Positions 46,461-60,173 of a DNA stretch of 64,000 nt are shown here, piece by piece (position 1 is the stretch's first letter; the number at the start of each line of letters is the position of its first letter). A program made the translations under genes and the position numbers. The notes under the pieces were generated by a model, which was not told the DNA's origin, ran no database searches, and was given only the letters and a program-made list of their open reading frames with translations. Source of the stretch: Saururus chinensis (lineage: Eukaryota; Streptophyta; Magnoliopsida; Piperales; Saururaceae); NCBI GenBank assembly GCA_035235625.1, contig CP141142.1, positions 10,508,995 to 10,572,994 of the forward strand, in the 5' to 3' direction.

Positions 46461-46619
46461 ATGATCTTATGCCCCATGAGCATAGGTGTGTCTTTCATTG
46501 AAAAAAGTCTATGACATCTAGTTACGCCTCAAAGGTTAAGGTGATACCCCAGTGACATTCCTTTCCATTTTGAAGTTGGAGTTTATTAATTGTAAGGAGC
46601 TTCAATTGTCAATAGTATG

Positions 46620-46860
46620 TGTAAGACTGTATGAGTAAGTTTATATGTTTTTGAGAAATTTATATGTTTTTGAGAAAGTTGTAAGTTTCTGAGTAAGTTC
46701 GAAAGTCTCTGAGTAAGACTGTAAGTGTAAGAATCCGAGTAAGACTGTAAGAGTAAGTTTCATAGCAAGAATATAAGTGGACGTTCCTAAGCAAGATTGT
46801 AAATATATGTTTTTATGAAAGACTTTAAGCATAAGAATTTGAGTAAGATGGTATGAGTAT
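46620..46860 (+). repeat. Short tandem repeat GAGTAAGACTGTAAG
   Basis: Imperfect copies of the same unit as 14650-14822, more diverged, with AGAAAGTTGTAAGTTTCTG variants. Confidence 0.75.
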
Positions 46861-49318
46861 GGCTAAAAGTATAACAATAAGCGTAAGGATATTTAGTATC
46901 ATTGTATATGTATGTGCATGGTTTTGTTGTATGGTGAGACTTTGATTATCACATGTTTGCCTGCTTCATGTTAAATTTTGCATGAACGCATCTATGCATG
47001 GACTTACAAAGTTCAGTGATTAGAACTCTCCTATTGAGTATAAAAATACTAATTTTCCCTCTTTTTAGCCCCGATGTTCGGGAGGCTTTTGTAGGTTATT
47101 AGTATAGAGCAGATCCTAGAGTTGGATTCTTGTTTCCATTGGTGGGTCGTGTTCTATTGGCTTAGGTATACCTTTAACTCAATGTGAGTTTTTATTATTT
47201 TGTTACAATTTGATGTATTGAGTGAGATGAAAAATTAAGATGTTTTTACTTTATGGACTTGTATTTTGGATTATACTTTGGACAGTTAGTGTTACTTGTA
47301 CTCAGGGATGCCTAGGATGGATTTGTATTTAAGCCCGTGACCATGGCCATTTATTTTGTATGTTTGTTTTTGATTCATGCATAAGAATGTTTGGTTTGGT
47401 CATATGATGATTGAAAAGAAAATTTTATATAGTAAAAATGATGGTACAATGTTTTAAATTATAAAACTATTTTCACATGTATTAGATTTCATCATTTCCC
47501 CCTGATTTACAGCCGTTATATTATTATTTTTTTTGTGAATTTTTAAGAATATGTGTTAAAAGTTCTCAGGCGTTACATCTTAATCTAAGGTAAATCAATC
47601 AAATCCCTTTATGTTTTCTTGTGTTTTTACCTTCAATCTCTTGAATGTAATCACATGTCTTCTTATCCTCAAGTTTGTTCTTCTACCCATGTTTTGAAAC
47701 CTCATATCTTTGTTTTTTGCTTCTACTCTAGTGATTCATGTTTTGGGTACAAGAGAATAATGAATTTATATTCTATTAGTGGTTTTGAGTCTTTATTTGG
47801 TAGAAAAGTATGGTTTTTACTTGGGGCTAATGTGACCTAATTTGTTGGTTAGGGATTCCTTGAGCTTGGGAGGAGATTGAAGGGTCTACCAATTGATTTG
47901 AGGTAAGGGGTTTTTGTTCAATAAGGTTTTACTTTCACTAACACTATGATTGTGCGTGGATTCATGTTTTGAAGTATATAAATGTATAAGCTTAAATCTT
48001 ATTGAATGTGTGTTTTGATGATGTCTTGATATGGAAATCATGAGTTATGTTAGATCTATCTTGTCTAGAGCCTATATGATATTTATGTGAAGTTTCATGA
48101 ATTTTTATGGAGTTTTGAGGTGGATTCAAATTGGTTTCGTGTACAATAAAGGAACTATTTTTAGGTTTCTGGGCCGATTGATTGATCAACCAAATGGTAG
48201 ATTCCAAATACATACAGATCAATCGATCTCCCTATTGGGCCGATCCATAGGCCAGCCGTTCGATCGACCAACTGATCGATGGCCTTGGATGGTCACTCGA
48301 TCGACAAAACAGGAAAAAGGACTATTAAATATTTCTTTCTCCCCGATCAATCATCCCTTGAAGCCAATAAATTGGCCAAGCGCAAAATGACTTTATGCTT
48401 ATTTTTAACAGATTTTTATGGTTTCTTCATGTCTTCTCCACATCACTAGTAGAGTATGATCATACTAAAGTATGAATGCTTGGACTCATGCAATACTAAG
48501 TATGTATGATCATGCTCTATGCACTTTAAACTATTCATAAGTATGACCACTGAGGTTTATACACATTTATTCTTCTATGACCACTACAACAAAATTTATT
48601 ATTAGTGACACATTTAAGCATCGTTAATAGTACTATAAACGTCGCTAATAGTTATTAGTGACGTATAAAATGTGTCGCTAAATACGTCGATAAAACTGCC
48701 GTCGCTACTACCTATTAGCGATACTTACTGCAAATGTCTCAAAAAACTACTACTAGAGACATTTATAAACGTCGCTAATAAAATAAATTTAAAAAAAAAC
48801 TATTTTTTAAAATTTTTTATTTAAAAATTAAATAAATAATTATTAGCGACACTTGTTAGTAAACATCCCTAATATGATAGTATTAAGGACGTTTTCTTAA
48901 GCGTCACTAATTGATTTAATTATTTTAAAGAATAATTAAAAAATTATTTATAAATAAAAAAATAAAATATTAGCGACGCTTTTGAGGAGCGTCGCTAAAA
49001 AAATAAAAAAGAAAAATCGCAACGTAAAAAAATTTTTAAAATTTCATGGTTTGGGCCCAGTCTAATACATGACCCGCACATGGCCAGGTCAGAAACGACC
49101 CGCAGCGCGGGTCAGGAATGACCCACGCAGGACAGTTTGGGCCGACCCACGTGGGCCTGTCTGAGATGACCCGCCTGCGCAGGTTGTCTTCAACCTCTCG
49201 CCATGGTGAGAGGTTTCAGAACCGCTATGTCGTCAGCCATCCACAACCGCCCAAGCTGCCAAAAAAAGGTCTACCCATCGGCGGAGGTTCCAGATCCAGC
49301 CCTGATTACAAGCAGACC

Positions 49319-49500
49319 GCGGACGGTGGAGAGACAATAGTGGACGGTGGCGAGACAACAGCGGACGGCGGCGAGACAACAGTGGATGGCGGCGAGACAA
49401 CAGCGGACGGCGGCAAGATGACACGGACGACGACAAGATGACTGGACGGTGGCAAGACGACACGGACGGCGGCGAGACTATAGCGGACGGGGGCGAGACG
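49319..49500 (+). repeat. 21-bp minisatellite in the CACTA element
   Basis: About eight copies of GCGGACGGCGGCGAGACAAC. Because 21 is a multiple of three, the array keeps an open frame reading ADGGETT repeats (49118-49441). The downstream part is less regular (GACGACCACGCAC words). It may be captured host DNA or simple amplification; no known domain. Confidence 0.85.
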
Positions 49501-50040
49501 ACTGAACTCCCCACGCACGGAGATGCACAGTCGACCATGCACGGGCGGCTGGACAACCACGCACGGGGCAGCTGGATGACCACGCATGGGGAGGCTGGAC
49601 GACCACGCACACGCGACTGGTCCGACTTGTCAGAGGTGCCGGACGACCCAAAGCGACGCCTTTTCTGTCCCTGCCTGGTTCCGAAGTCTTGTTGGAGGTG
49701 CGGAATATAAAGCACGGGCGGAAAATCACCAAAGCGCGAAGTTTCACACCTAAGGAAATTTGCCCCGGCGTAAAAATTCGCCCCGGCGCGAAACTTCGCT
49801 CTCGGGCAAATTTCCGCTCGGGTAAAACCTATAGCGACGCTTCAACGAAGCGTCGCAAATATTTCTCATTTGCGGCGCAATAAATCGTCGCAATTGACTT
49901 CATTTGTGACATTCGGAAATAAACGTCGCAAATTATAAAAATAAGTGGTGATAGAAAACTGCAGCGTCGCTAATATAGGTATCATTAGCAACGCGTAATT
50001 CTCACCGTCACTAAATATCTTAAATTTTTTTATAAAAAAA

Positions 50041-50490
50041 CTATTCCCTCTACCCTCTCTCTCTCCCTTCTCTCTGTACCCTCTCTCTTCCTTCTCTCTC
50101 TACCTCCTCTCTCTCTCACTATCTTCTCCCTCTCTCTCTCTCCTCCCTCTCTCTCTCTCCCTTCTCTCTCCTCCCTCTCCTCTCTCTCCTCCCTCTCTCT
50201 TCGATCCCTCTCTCTCCTCACTCTCACTCTCTCTCTATCCTCTCCCCCCTCTCTCTACCCTCTCCCCTCTCTCTCCCTCCCTCCCTCTCTCTCCTTCCCT
50301 CCCCTTCCCTCTCTCTCTCTCCCTTCTCTCTCTCTCCCTCTCTCTTCCCTCCCCTCTATCTCTCTCTTCCCTCTCCTCTCTCTCCCTCTCTCTTCCCTCC
50401 CCTCTCCTCTCTCTCTTCACTCCCCCTCCCTCTCTCTTCCCTCCCCTCTATCTCTCTCTTCCCTCTCCTCTCTCTCCTATTACACACTCT
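50041..50490. repeat. CT-rich low-complexity tract
   Basis: About 450 bp of CTCTCTCC and CTTCCCTC, the same kind of tract as between hairpin groups at 33.7-39.8 kb. Long R/E-rich frames on the minus strand are compositional artefacts. Confidence 0.9.
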
Positions 50491-51627
50491 CTCTAATTTC
50501 AAATTTTTAATATTTTTTATTTTCTAAAATTAATTTTAAAATAAAAAAATAATTAAATAAAAATAGTAATAGCGATGTATAGATATATACGTCGCTATTA
50601 GTACACTTATTAGTGACGTATATAGCTATAGGTCGCTATTAGTATTTTTATTTAATTATTTTAAAAATAAAAAAAATTAATAAAAAATTTTAAAAAATTA
50701 AAATAAAATTTTAATAAAATTAGGTATTAGCGACGCATATCCTATAGTAGTAGCGACGGATAGGATATGCGTCGCTATTAGTTCTTTTTTTAAATTTTTT
50801 TTAAAATCGAGAATTATTAGCAACACTTATTTTTAAATGTCGCTATTGTTGAAACTAGTAGCGTTTATTATTAAAATACGTCGTTAATAGTTTTAAATTT
50901 TTTTAAAAAAATATTAAAATATATATTTTTTAGTGACGTTTATAAAAGCGTCACTAAGAATGTAAGTATTAGCGACGCATAAATTAAAGCGTCGCTAAAA
51001 GTTTACGTATTAGCGACATTTGTATTTATGTGTCGCTAATAAACTACCATTAGCAACGCTTAGTATTATGCGTCACTAATATTGGTATTTTTTGCAACGG
51101 TTTATTATATGTCGTTATTATCGCTTTTTAGCGATGCATAGTATTGTGACACTTATATAAGCGTCGCTACTACCCAATTTTGTTGTAGTGGACCTTAATA
51201 TCCACATATGAACCATATCTCATGCATGATGTTGATAATAATGCCTATGCTTGCATGTATTTTGCATCACTCATGTATAACTCATGTTGCATACATTATG
51301 AAAATAATTTGCTAAACCATGTTTAACTGTGATTATCCATGGCGTTCCACAATTTTTTGGATTAGTCGTATTAGGGATTTGAATTAATTAGTTTTACTGC
51401 CAAAATGGTAAGGCTTTGTATCCGAAAGGGTAAGGTTTTATGTTCGTAAGGATGATTCCTCCTAAGGTTGAGAAGAGAAAAATGCTATAATGAGAAAAAG
51501 TAAATGAGACTTCTAGAGTGAGCTTCAGGCTGGTTTGTCCATGTGCACCACCTAACTAGGGGCATTTCTAGTTTACACGATTTGTCAAACTACTTTTGGT
51601 ATTTTTGGCTTAGGAAATTACTGAGTA

Positions 51628-53979
51628 TGTAAGATCTTCAAATTTCTTTTCCTAAATTGTGACTATTTATTTGCTAGTTTGATTTGATTTTTGGGGATAT
51701 GGGTTAGTTTAATTATAAGTTTTTCAAGGTTTAATTTTATTTTATGAGTATTAATGTCAAGCTTGATTTACCCAAAATTTTACCGATTTATAGGTATTTT
51801 CTTGTAATTTTTCCTTGGTAGAGGAAGCGAGCCCCACCGTGGAACCCACATCTGTATGGGATGACATGCAACCTATTTTTCCCTCTAACCTCTAGTGATT
51901 TGTTTAAGTGGGTTTGGGTGTGATTAAATTCATTTTTGGGTCAAAAATATACTTAATTGGACATTTAGGGTGTTTTCCCTTATTTTCCAGCCCAACAGTT
52001 CATATCCCCAGCCCAAAACCTTTACTATATAAGGAAAAGGCTTAGCCATTTTCCAAATGGGGAAGGGCCGTGTTTAGGAGCGAGACTTTCTCTACCTCCA
52101 TTTCCCAAAGGAGAAACATTAATTAAGGTGAGTTTTCTCCCCTTAATCACCCTTAATCTTCCAATTTTTGTCTTAATTACCTCTATCTTCATTTATCCTA
52201 TTTTGATTCTTGATTTTCTTCCATCAAAATAATATTTTTAATTTCAATTTAGAACCTTAATTTGATGATTTTTGTTTTTAACCTAAGGATGTCATAAATC
52301 TCTCTTTTCCCAAGTTGATTTGAGTCTATTAGCTAGTTTTAATTAGGTTTAACTAAAAGCCCTAATTTTTTGGGTAGGATTTCATGAGATTGAAGATCAT
52401 TCAAGGGATTCAAGGCTTGTTAGAGGTAGAGGGATTTTTACCTTGAGTGGTTTTCTTCATTGGAATGCATAATTATAGGTTTATTTGAGTTATTGCTTCA
52501 TTTTGTTGTATAATGGTAATTTGTTAAAAGCATGTAATTTATGATTATTTTGGTATGATTAAACATGAAAATGATTAGATCCATCATGTTATAGGATTAG
52601 ATTTTGATTATATGATGTTATATGATGATTTTTGAATTTAGATTGAATTTTGGAATGTTTTCGATTTGAATTTTGAGAGGTTGAAGACGAACCAAAAAAT
52701 GAAGTGTTCCGACTATTCGATTGGGCAAATAGATCATTCGAACGGGATGCAAGGTCGTTCAAACAGCCAAAAGGCAGTTTGGTGAAATAGGCCATTTTTG
52801 TGGATTTTCAGCGATTTCTTGTTCTTTTCTCGTGATTCTAATACTCTATGACTATGATGAGTTAGGAATACTTATAATTGTCACCTTAATTGCTTATGAA
52901 CTTCTTTAGATTATGATTTAGCTTATGCATGAAAGTGACTATATTTGTCTAGGTTTAGCATGATGTTCTATTTGTTTTAAATCAGTATTTCGATGATTTC
53001 TTTGCATTTATCCCACGATTCCAGTAGGTTATGACCATGATGAATATGGATACTTGCACATGTCACACTGATTATAGATGATTCATATTCCACATGTTTT
53101 ACCTCAAATGTGAATACTACCATGTATGTATATTCTTGCTTATGCCTATATGATTTTATTTATCACAAATGGACCATGTTTCATGCACATTAAGACTGAT
53201 TAAAATATGTTTACCTATGTTTACATTCATTTAGCATTTACTAACATATGTATCATGTTACATGCATCATAAGAAAGAATTGTAAGCAAAGATTATTTAT
53301 GTTTAGTTGTAATTAAATGATTGGATGTGATTGGATGTTGTCATTTTTTGAATTAACCACTCAGAGGTTTATCGAATCAGTTTTACATTCGAAGGGACGG
53401 GTTCCAATGGATAGGGTTTCACGTCCCTTTGAGGACCGGTTTCCTCCCCGGGTGAGAATAACTAATTTGTTGTAATGAGTTGATTGATGAGTATTCTAGA
53501 CTTGAGAATCCAGGCTCGTTTGTCTGTGTGCACCGGCTTACCAGGGGGTATTTTCCCATTAGAGAACTTACCCAAACTGCTCTAGTATTTCTTTCTAGGA
53601 ATTTGGACCTTCCCCGCTAAGGATTGTCCTGGGTGAGCAGGCTTGCTTAGACTTTCAGCTAGGGTGAGCAGGATTATTTTCTCAATTGTGAGATATTCAC
53701 CGGTTGATTTATGCATGTGTATGGAATATAATGCTCATTTACACAGGTTGTGTATGGACAATGATGCTTATATTACACATGGTGCATATGACATGATTAT
53801 ACTTGAACATGCAGGATGGAATGTGGTTTGATGTATTTGATTATGCAGGGTGAATGTAAATATTGAGACATGCTTATGTAGGATGTGAATGTTATAATGA
53901 GATTTATATGATTGCACAGGGTGTGCATGTGTGATATGAAATATGAATGAACATATGATGCACAGGTGGTATGAATGTG
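51628..53979 (+). mobile_element. Family 2-type LTR, truncated at 3' end
   Basis: Starts TGTAAGATCTTCAAATTTC like 43278. It contains TATA (CTATATAAGG at about 52025-52034), AATTAAGGTGAGTTTTCTCC, the TTCGAACGGG cluster and a TCCTGGGTGAGCAGG module. At about 53979 homology to the relative stops (GAATGTGTTTAT) and other DNA begins, so roughly the last 700 bp are absent. Confidence 0.75.
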
Positions 53980-56599
53980 TTTATATTATTTTCATCCAGT
54001 CAAGTATCAGCTCAACCATTTGGGTCCTCTTCACCTTGTGAATCGGCCTAATAAATAGCTCATCCACTAAGCTATGACTCAGAGAACATCACGTAACCAC
54101 CCTCGGTTCATTAACCAAGGTAAAATTCTATGTCAGGGCCCCGTTCACTCCATGAATGTGTCCTCACCCTAATGATGGTATTTTAGTCATTATCTTGATT
54201 AGGTGTTCTCCCCCCAATCCGACAGCAACCCATGACTCTTGATTAAACTTCATTAATATTAAGTTACTGATATAAATCAAAACATCAATAATAAAAGCAT
54301 AAGCCAAGGTAAGCAACATAAATAACATTAAATCATACAAGTTCAAACAATAAACAGAGGCCCATTGCACTCATTTGTCGGGCTATGGCTCAGCGAATTC
54401 AAGCCTGAGAGTGTAAACAACTCTAACGCTTCCCACGAGTTACATATATAACACTCTTGTCGATCGATGTACTCGATTGCAGACACATGTAATACACTAC
54501 CTTAATCCCTAAAAATTAGGGTTTGTCCCCCTTATTTCCCATGACACTATGACTTGACAAGGTCTTCGTGTCACTTACTAGTCACGCCCCTTCCTTTTTA
54601 AGCCACTTATAGGGTACCCTAACTCTTGATTAATTAGGTTATCCGTTTCAACAGAAACAGAATAAATTGCCCCTAAGGGCGTTAGGGTAATTTTACCACC
54701 TAGGGTATGATACCCTCCCTTGGGTCATTTGGTCATCTCACTACCCTTTTATTTATTTTAAGTCATAATCCTCTCAGGAGGCTCCACTCTCAAACTGACC
54801 CGCGCTTCCATTCACACGAATGTATGCAGGTCCACTCAAAGGGGTATTTCTTTGGTTTAAGGCCTTAATGATATTCAATGGGTCCAAAATTCAACTCAAG
54901 GGTACTACTTGACTTTATGGACTCTGTGTAATTTTCCTTGCATGTAACGGGGTCATGAACCCCTTGAACCGACCCAGGTTGACTTAATGATTCACGATTA
55001 ACCCTAGGGACAAAAAGGTTAATTACCCACTCACTGGAATTTTTCCTTACCAAGTGGTTTGACCTACAATTAGGTTACCCATTAAAATATTACTGAGAAG
55101 TTTCCCAATTTTTAAATCCACTCATATGCCCCTGAACCAGAGCCTCGAACTCAGGTAAGTTAATATTATATGATAATTAATTAATAGCGGTCAAAAGGTC
55201 ATTTAACAACCTCTGGGATTTTTCCCCGAGCTGAAACTTCATCAGAATACTCCCACACTCTAGGGGTAATTGAGTATTTTCTATAATTATTTTGACTTAT
55301 TTATCCCCCTGAACCGGACCCGGTTTACTTCCCTTCTCTTTTTTTAGAACAAGACATGGTCTAGAATTAATTGGTTCGGTTCACCCAACCCGAACTGTCC
55401 CAGACGACCCTCGATGCGGGTCGTCTTCCCCGTGTCCGACTAGAGGTGTTTCCGCATATGGCAGTGCCGCCACGGCGGGGCAGCGGCTAGAGCCTATGGG
55501 ATCGCCATCACGTGGCGATTTTGACCGCCCTAGCCTGGCCGCCGCCCGGTGACCGGCCATGGCAGTAAAGCACCACCATTGATTTTTCATTCTACTGCAA
55601 ATCAATGAAAATGACCGCCGGTCACTCATCATGGCCTGGTGAGGGACCAGATCAACCGGACCGCCATTGTATGGCAAGTCTGGATGCCCAGATCCTGTCG
55701 CAAGCAGTCGACGACCGAGAAATAGGGCCTCGACTGTTCCCTTTTTTTAAAAAAAAAACCTACTGTGATGACCCGGCGATAGCCGATCCGCTGCCGCCAA
55801 GGCTGCCAGATCTGTAATGCCCAAGATTTTTCATCCTTTTTTCTTAAAACTCATAGATTTTTTTTCCATAAATCGGAGTCAAAACGATAAAATCAAAACC
55901 TGTATAAACAGTTTATAATTTTAAAACATCATATGGTTAAACATCGTACTCTCAAAGCAAATATCATCAGGCGCTACTCGAAAACACACGTACAAATAAA
56001 TTTACTATGATCATAGACTTTTAAATACAAATCACTCTCCCAGGCATCCCTGAGTACAAGTCCCATAACAGTCCACAGACTCATCCAAATGAAAGTCCAG
56101 AATAAACATCATAATGTCTCATCTCACCCAATACAGGAGATCGTGGCACAAATAAACTCGCAGAGAGTCAAGCAGATACTTGAGTCAACGGGAATCAATC
56201 CACCGCTGAAACGAGCATCCATCTCTAGGAGCTCTCCGCACAACCTGTAAAACCTCCCGTGCAACGGGGCTAAAAATAACAGGGTGAGTATTTTCATACT
56301 CAGTAGGAAAATACCCAGTAGGGGAAACCCCAAATGGTGAACTCACAAGTTCATAATCACATGCGTCATGCAACTCAAACATGAAGCAGTCAACATAACA
56401 TAATCATATCATGCACATACACATACGATCATATCAAAGGCACCATCGTGCCACAAACATACCGAAGGCACCATCGTGCCAAAATCATAATATCCAATCA
56501 ACTTACACAAACACCCTTATCCAGGGTCATACAAACTTACACAAATACCCTTATCCAAGGTCATACAAACTTACTCGAATACCCTTATCCAGGGTCATA

Positions 56600-56985
56600 C
56601 AACTTACTCGTACCACCGTACGCATACTCATACAGCATACGCATACTTGTATGACCTTACTCGTACAATCAGATTCGTACGACCTTACTCGTACAGTCAG
56701 ACCCGTATGACCTTACTCGTACAGTCTGCACAAAATTATACTTACTGTCTTACTCAGAAACATATTCTCACAATTGTACCCATACTCTTACAGTCGTGCT
56801 CCTCCACATACTCTTACACTCGTGCTCATACTCATACACTTACAGTCCTGCTCATACACATACTCTTACAGTCCTGCTCATACACACTCTTACAGTCCTG
56901 CTCATATACATACAGTCGTACTCACACTCATACAGTCGTACTCACACTCGTACAGTCGTACTCGTACACATAATCGTACACATAT
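56600..56985 (-). repeat. Tandem repeat TACAGTCGTACTC / TACAGTCCTGCTCATAC
   Basis: More than ten imperfect 20-30 bp units, the inverted counterpart of 14650-14822. It is expanded relative to the other two copies. A second small array (CTTATCCAGGGTCATACAAA, three copies) lies at 56513-56603. Confidence 0.85.
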
Positions 56986-57140
56986 CAACGACCACTGAAG
57001 CTCATTACAACTAATAAGCTCCAGCGTTGAAATGGAAAAGAATGCCACTGGGGCAACACCTTAACCTCCGGGGAGTGACTAGACGCCGTGGACTTTTTCG
57101 AAGGTAAGGCACACCAATGCTCATGGGGCACTGGATCAAA

Positions 57141-57174
57141 CAGGTAAGAGTAGATCCATGATACTACTTACCTG
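57141..57174 (-). promoter_or_regulatory. 34-bp CAGGTAAG palindrome
   Basis: CAGGTAAG and CTTACCTG arms with a spacer containing CCATGAT, the reverse-strand copy of 14602-14635 with the same total length. Confidence 0.55.
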
Positions 57175-58319
57175 AGCGCGCAAACATAAACACCCACACA
57201 TAAGGGGTCATACAGTTGCCCACCATAATGGGTCTTATAGTGCCAATGCCACTCTTGGGCAGAAAACATACAGTGCCACTCTTGGGCGGAAACATACAGT
57301 GCCACTCTTGGGCAGAATCATACAACGCTCTCAACAGAGCATCAAACGTCTGGGCTTACACAGCACACAGACCAAATCAGAAACATACGTCGCTCTCAGC
57401 AGAGCATCAGACGTCTGGGCTTCATATAGCACGCAGACAAAGTCAGAAATGTACATCGCTCTCAACAGAGCATCAATCGTCTAGGCTTATACAGCACGCA
57501 GACCAAATCAAAACAACGCCGCTCTCAGCAGAGCATCAGACGTCCGGTGCCCTATACAGCACACAGACAACATCCCGCAGGATAAACATCATGGCAAGAC
57601 ATGATAAATGCTCGGCCGACTCATTAGCGGCCAGCTCAAACACGGAACTTAATCCGTCGAACCCTCAGGTCTCAAACTCACAACGCTATCATTAGCTATG
57701 CTTATAATTCAAGTTTGAATTAAGTACATTATGCGGTACAATTATGCCACACAACTCACAGTCCTCGACTGGTCAAACTGAAGCTGAGCCCGATCCGAAA
57801 CCCAAGTTCGTCAGGGCAGCAGACTTCACTTACCCGTCCACATCATGGACAAAACTCATCGTACAACAAACCCTTATAGTCTTACACACTTCGCCATCCA
57901 TCTTATAGCCAAAACATCTTACACAGACATCCTCAAATAACGCTCCTCAGAGCCAACCCAGTTGTTGCCCTCTTACTTATATCTCACTTATTATACTTAT
58001 TCTTCACTTCATAATCTGTACGTTATGCTTGTACAATTATGAACACTCTTATTGTCTGACAAACGCCCAACATACAATCCACCCCAAACTGATCCATTCT
58101 AATCCTTGCCCGTCACACTCATATCCTCTATCATACGCTTACACAACCGCATCCAAATTCAGACAAAGTCTCTGTCACCTCTTAATGTCCATCGCCCATA
58201 CCTCTGCCCACAAACACATACGCACATCCAAAGCATAGGCAAAATGCCATCATACATACATATGTCCCACACATACGTATAACATACACATACAGTCATA
58301 CATACATAACCTACAAACA

Positions 58320-58580
58320 TGCACGCTAGCCCTCACTAGCACATGCATACACACGTCAAACATGCACGCTAGCCATCACTAGCATATGCATACATCAAAT
58401 GTACACGCTAGTCATCTCTAGCATGTGCACACACACATTCATACATACTTCAAACATGCACGCTAGCCATCACTAGCACATGCATACATACATACTCCAA
58501 ACATGCACGCTAGCCATCACTAGCACATGCATAATTCATACGTAGCATACTAACATATTTGCTAGCCATCTCTAGCGCAT
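58320..58580 (-). repeat. Tandem repeat with GCTAGCCATCACTAGCAC core
   Basis: Six imperfect copies of a 35-60 bp unit (CATGCACGCTAGCCATCACT, AGCACATGCATACATAC). Equivalent to 13370-13575 on the other strand. Confidence 0.88.
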
Positions 58581-60164
58581 ACATAATCCATATCCATAAA
58601 ACGTGCATACATCTCATGCATATCAATCATACCATACAATCATGCTTACATGCACATCATGCAATCGGATCGTTACTTAACATCCAAGCATGGAATCATA
58701 CAATCCTAGCATGTTGCTACTCATTCAAAGCATGCTTCATGAATTTACGAGTTCAAAGCTCCCCTACCTCGTAGTCATGGCGTTCGATGGCGAGAACACG
58801 ACGGTGGCAGCGTCGACGGCGGAGTTGGCGGTCAAAACCGTTGCATGGCTGAGAGAGCTGTTGTCCCAAGGATTTTAAGATGCGCCGGAACTATCACGGC
58901 CAAACAGAGTGTCAGAACTCAATGCGGTTAAACCCGCGATCCACGGCGGCACACCAGAGCGGCCAGGAGAAAAGTCGAGCCAACATATGTGGCGGTGCGA
59001 CCAGATGTCGAGGGTGTACACTGAAGATCGGCCAGTGGCTAAGACGTGCTCAGCCGGCCACAAGACATCGAAATCGGCTGTGGACAGCACCCAACAGCAA
59101 CGATTTCGGTCAACAAAGGCCCACATACGGGCGGAGAGCGTGGGGCAACGCTCGAGAACAAAGGAGAGGTGGAGGACGGCTCTCTGTCAACTCCAATCGA
59201 TGGCAAAGCCAACCGATGGTCAGGCGGCGCAAATGCAGCGCCTAACCCAGAAGTACATGCGTGGCCACATGCACACGCGACCCAAAAGGGCGGGGGAGAG
59301 GGCTGAAATGAGGTGACTCAAGGCCCACAAAAGCCAACAGGGCTAAGGCCCTAGCTGTGACCAATCTAAGCGGCGACATCGCCGATCGCCACCCACAACC
59401 AATACCCATGTTGCGGGCGGCTGTGCATCTCGCACGGTATAGGGCAATGACAAGCAGCCCATTCCGGGCGGAGTGTATAATTGGGTCAATCAGGGCTGAC
59501 CCTCACTGTCGCCGAGCCGGGGTAGAGCCCACAATGGCCAAATAGCCCATAACTCGCCGATGCCAACGACCCGAGACGCACCAAAAGCGTCTAATCGGGC
59601 GGAGCAAGGCAATAGGGGCAAGGCGGGGTCGGAAACGGCAACCCCCTACCGACACTGGGTCAAGGTAGGCTGGACGGAGCCCATCCGGTGGCCGGACGAC
59701 GACCGGAAACACACTGGCGTCCAAAACATCCCACAGACAGTGAGATGCAAATAGTAACAAAAACCCGACCAAAAGATCGGTAGCTCACCACGAAGTGAAC
59801 AAAGCATGGCGGCGGCTCCAGCCAGTGTCTATGGGTTCCTAGCGGCCAACTAAACATAAGTCTAGTTGAGAGCGGCCGCAAACAATGTCAAAATCGTACA
59901 CCTACGTGCAAAAACGGGATTGAAGGAGAGAAAACCCGAAAAAAAGTTCGGTACCTCGTGGAGGAGCGAAGAGGCCGTGGCGGCAGTCATGGCCGGTACC
60001 TACGGGCTCGTGGTGGTGAGGCAAAGCGGATCCTGATAAGAATCGAAGGAATCCAATGACGGAGGAGGGAGAACGGAGTGACCGGAATCAACCTCGGGTT
60101 TTCTCACAAAACCACTGGACGTGGAAAAACTTCTGGAAGTCGATGTCGGTTCTGTGAATGATTT

Positions 60165-60173
60165 CTTTATATA
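60165..60173 (-). promoter_or_regulatory. TATA box of the family 3 LTR at 55813-60436
   Basis: TATATAAAG on the minus strand, about 270 bp from the LTR start. Confidence 0.5.

Larger units (their letters stand above)
42688..47577 (+). mobile_element. Family 3 LTR, 3' part, interrupted by another LTR
   Basis: It begins directly after the CACTA end with AGAGGCGAGACTGTATGAAT, which corresponds to position about 13990 of the LTR at 11561-16109. So its 5' half is missing. It then follows the family order: AATTCAAACTTGAATTGTAAG, GTTTATCCTGTGGGATGTTG, CAGGTAAGTAGTATCAT, GAGTAAGACTGTAAGAGTAA. It ends GGCGTTACA at 47577, like the end of 55813-60436. The nested LTR occupies 43278-46392. Its missing 5' half is probably the inverted fragment at 61423-62645. 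Confidence 0.8.
48582..51190. mobile_element. Complete non-autonomous CACTA element (2609 bp)
   Basis: Starts CACTACAACAAAATT and ends AATTTTGTTGTAGTG, perfect 15-bp inverted ends. It is flanked by the 3-bp duplication GAC (48579-48581, 51191-51193). About 450 bp at the left and 700 bp at the right are filled with TTAGCGACGCTT-type inverted motifs. The middle contains GC-rich DNA with a 21-bp minisatellite and a CT tract. No transposase is encoded. Confidence 0.92.
47578..51627 (+). mobile_element. Family 2-type LTR fragment, split by a CACTA element
   Basis: 47578-48581 resembles the first third of the LTR at 43278 but lacks its first 500 bp: TTAATCTAAGGTAAATCAAT, ATGTTAGATCTATCTTGTC, and a GATCGAT palindrome cluster at 48170-48310. 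After the CACTA insert, 51191-51627 continues with family words (ATGTTGCATACATTATGAAA, GTAGGAATTT-like module) until another LTR begins at 51628. Confidence 0.65.

Noticed and set aside
56411..57014. Overlapping frames of 68-108 codons rich in Y, T, S, H
   Set aside because: They translate the TACAGTCGTACTC tandem array in three frames at once, which a real gene would not do.
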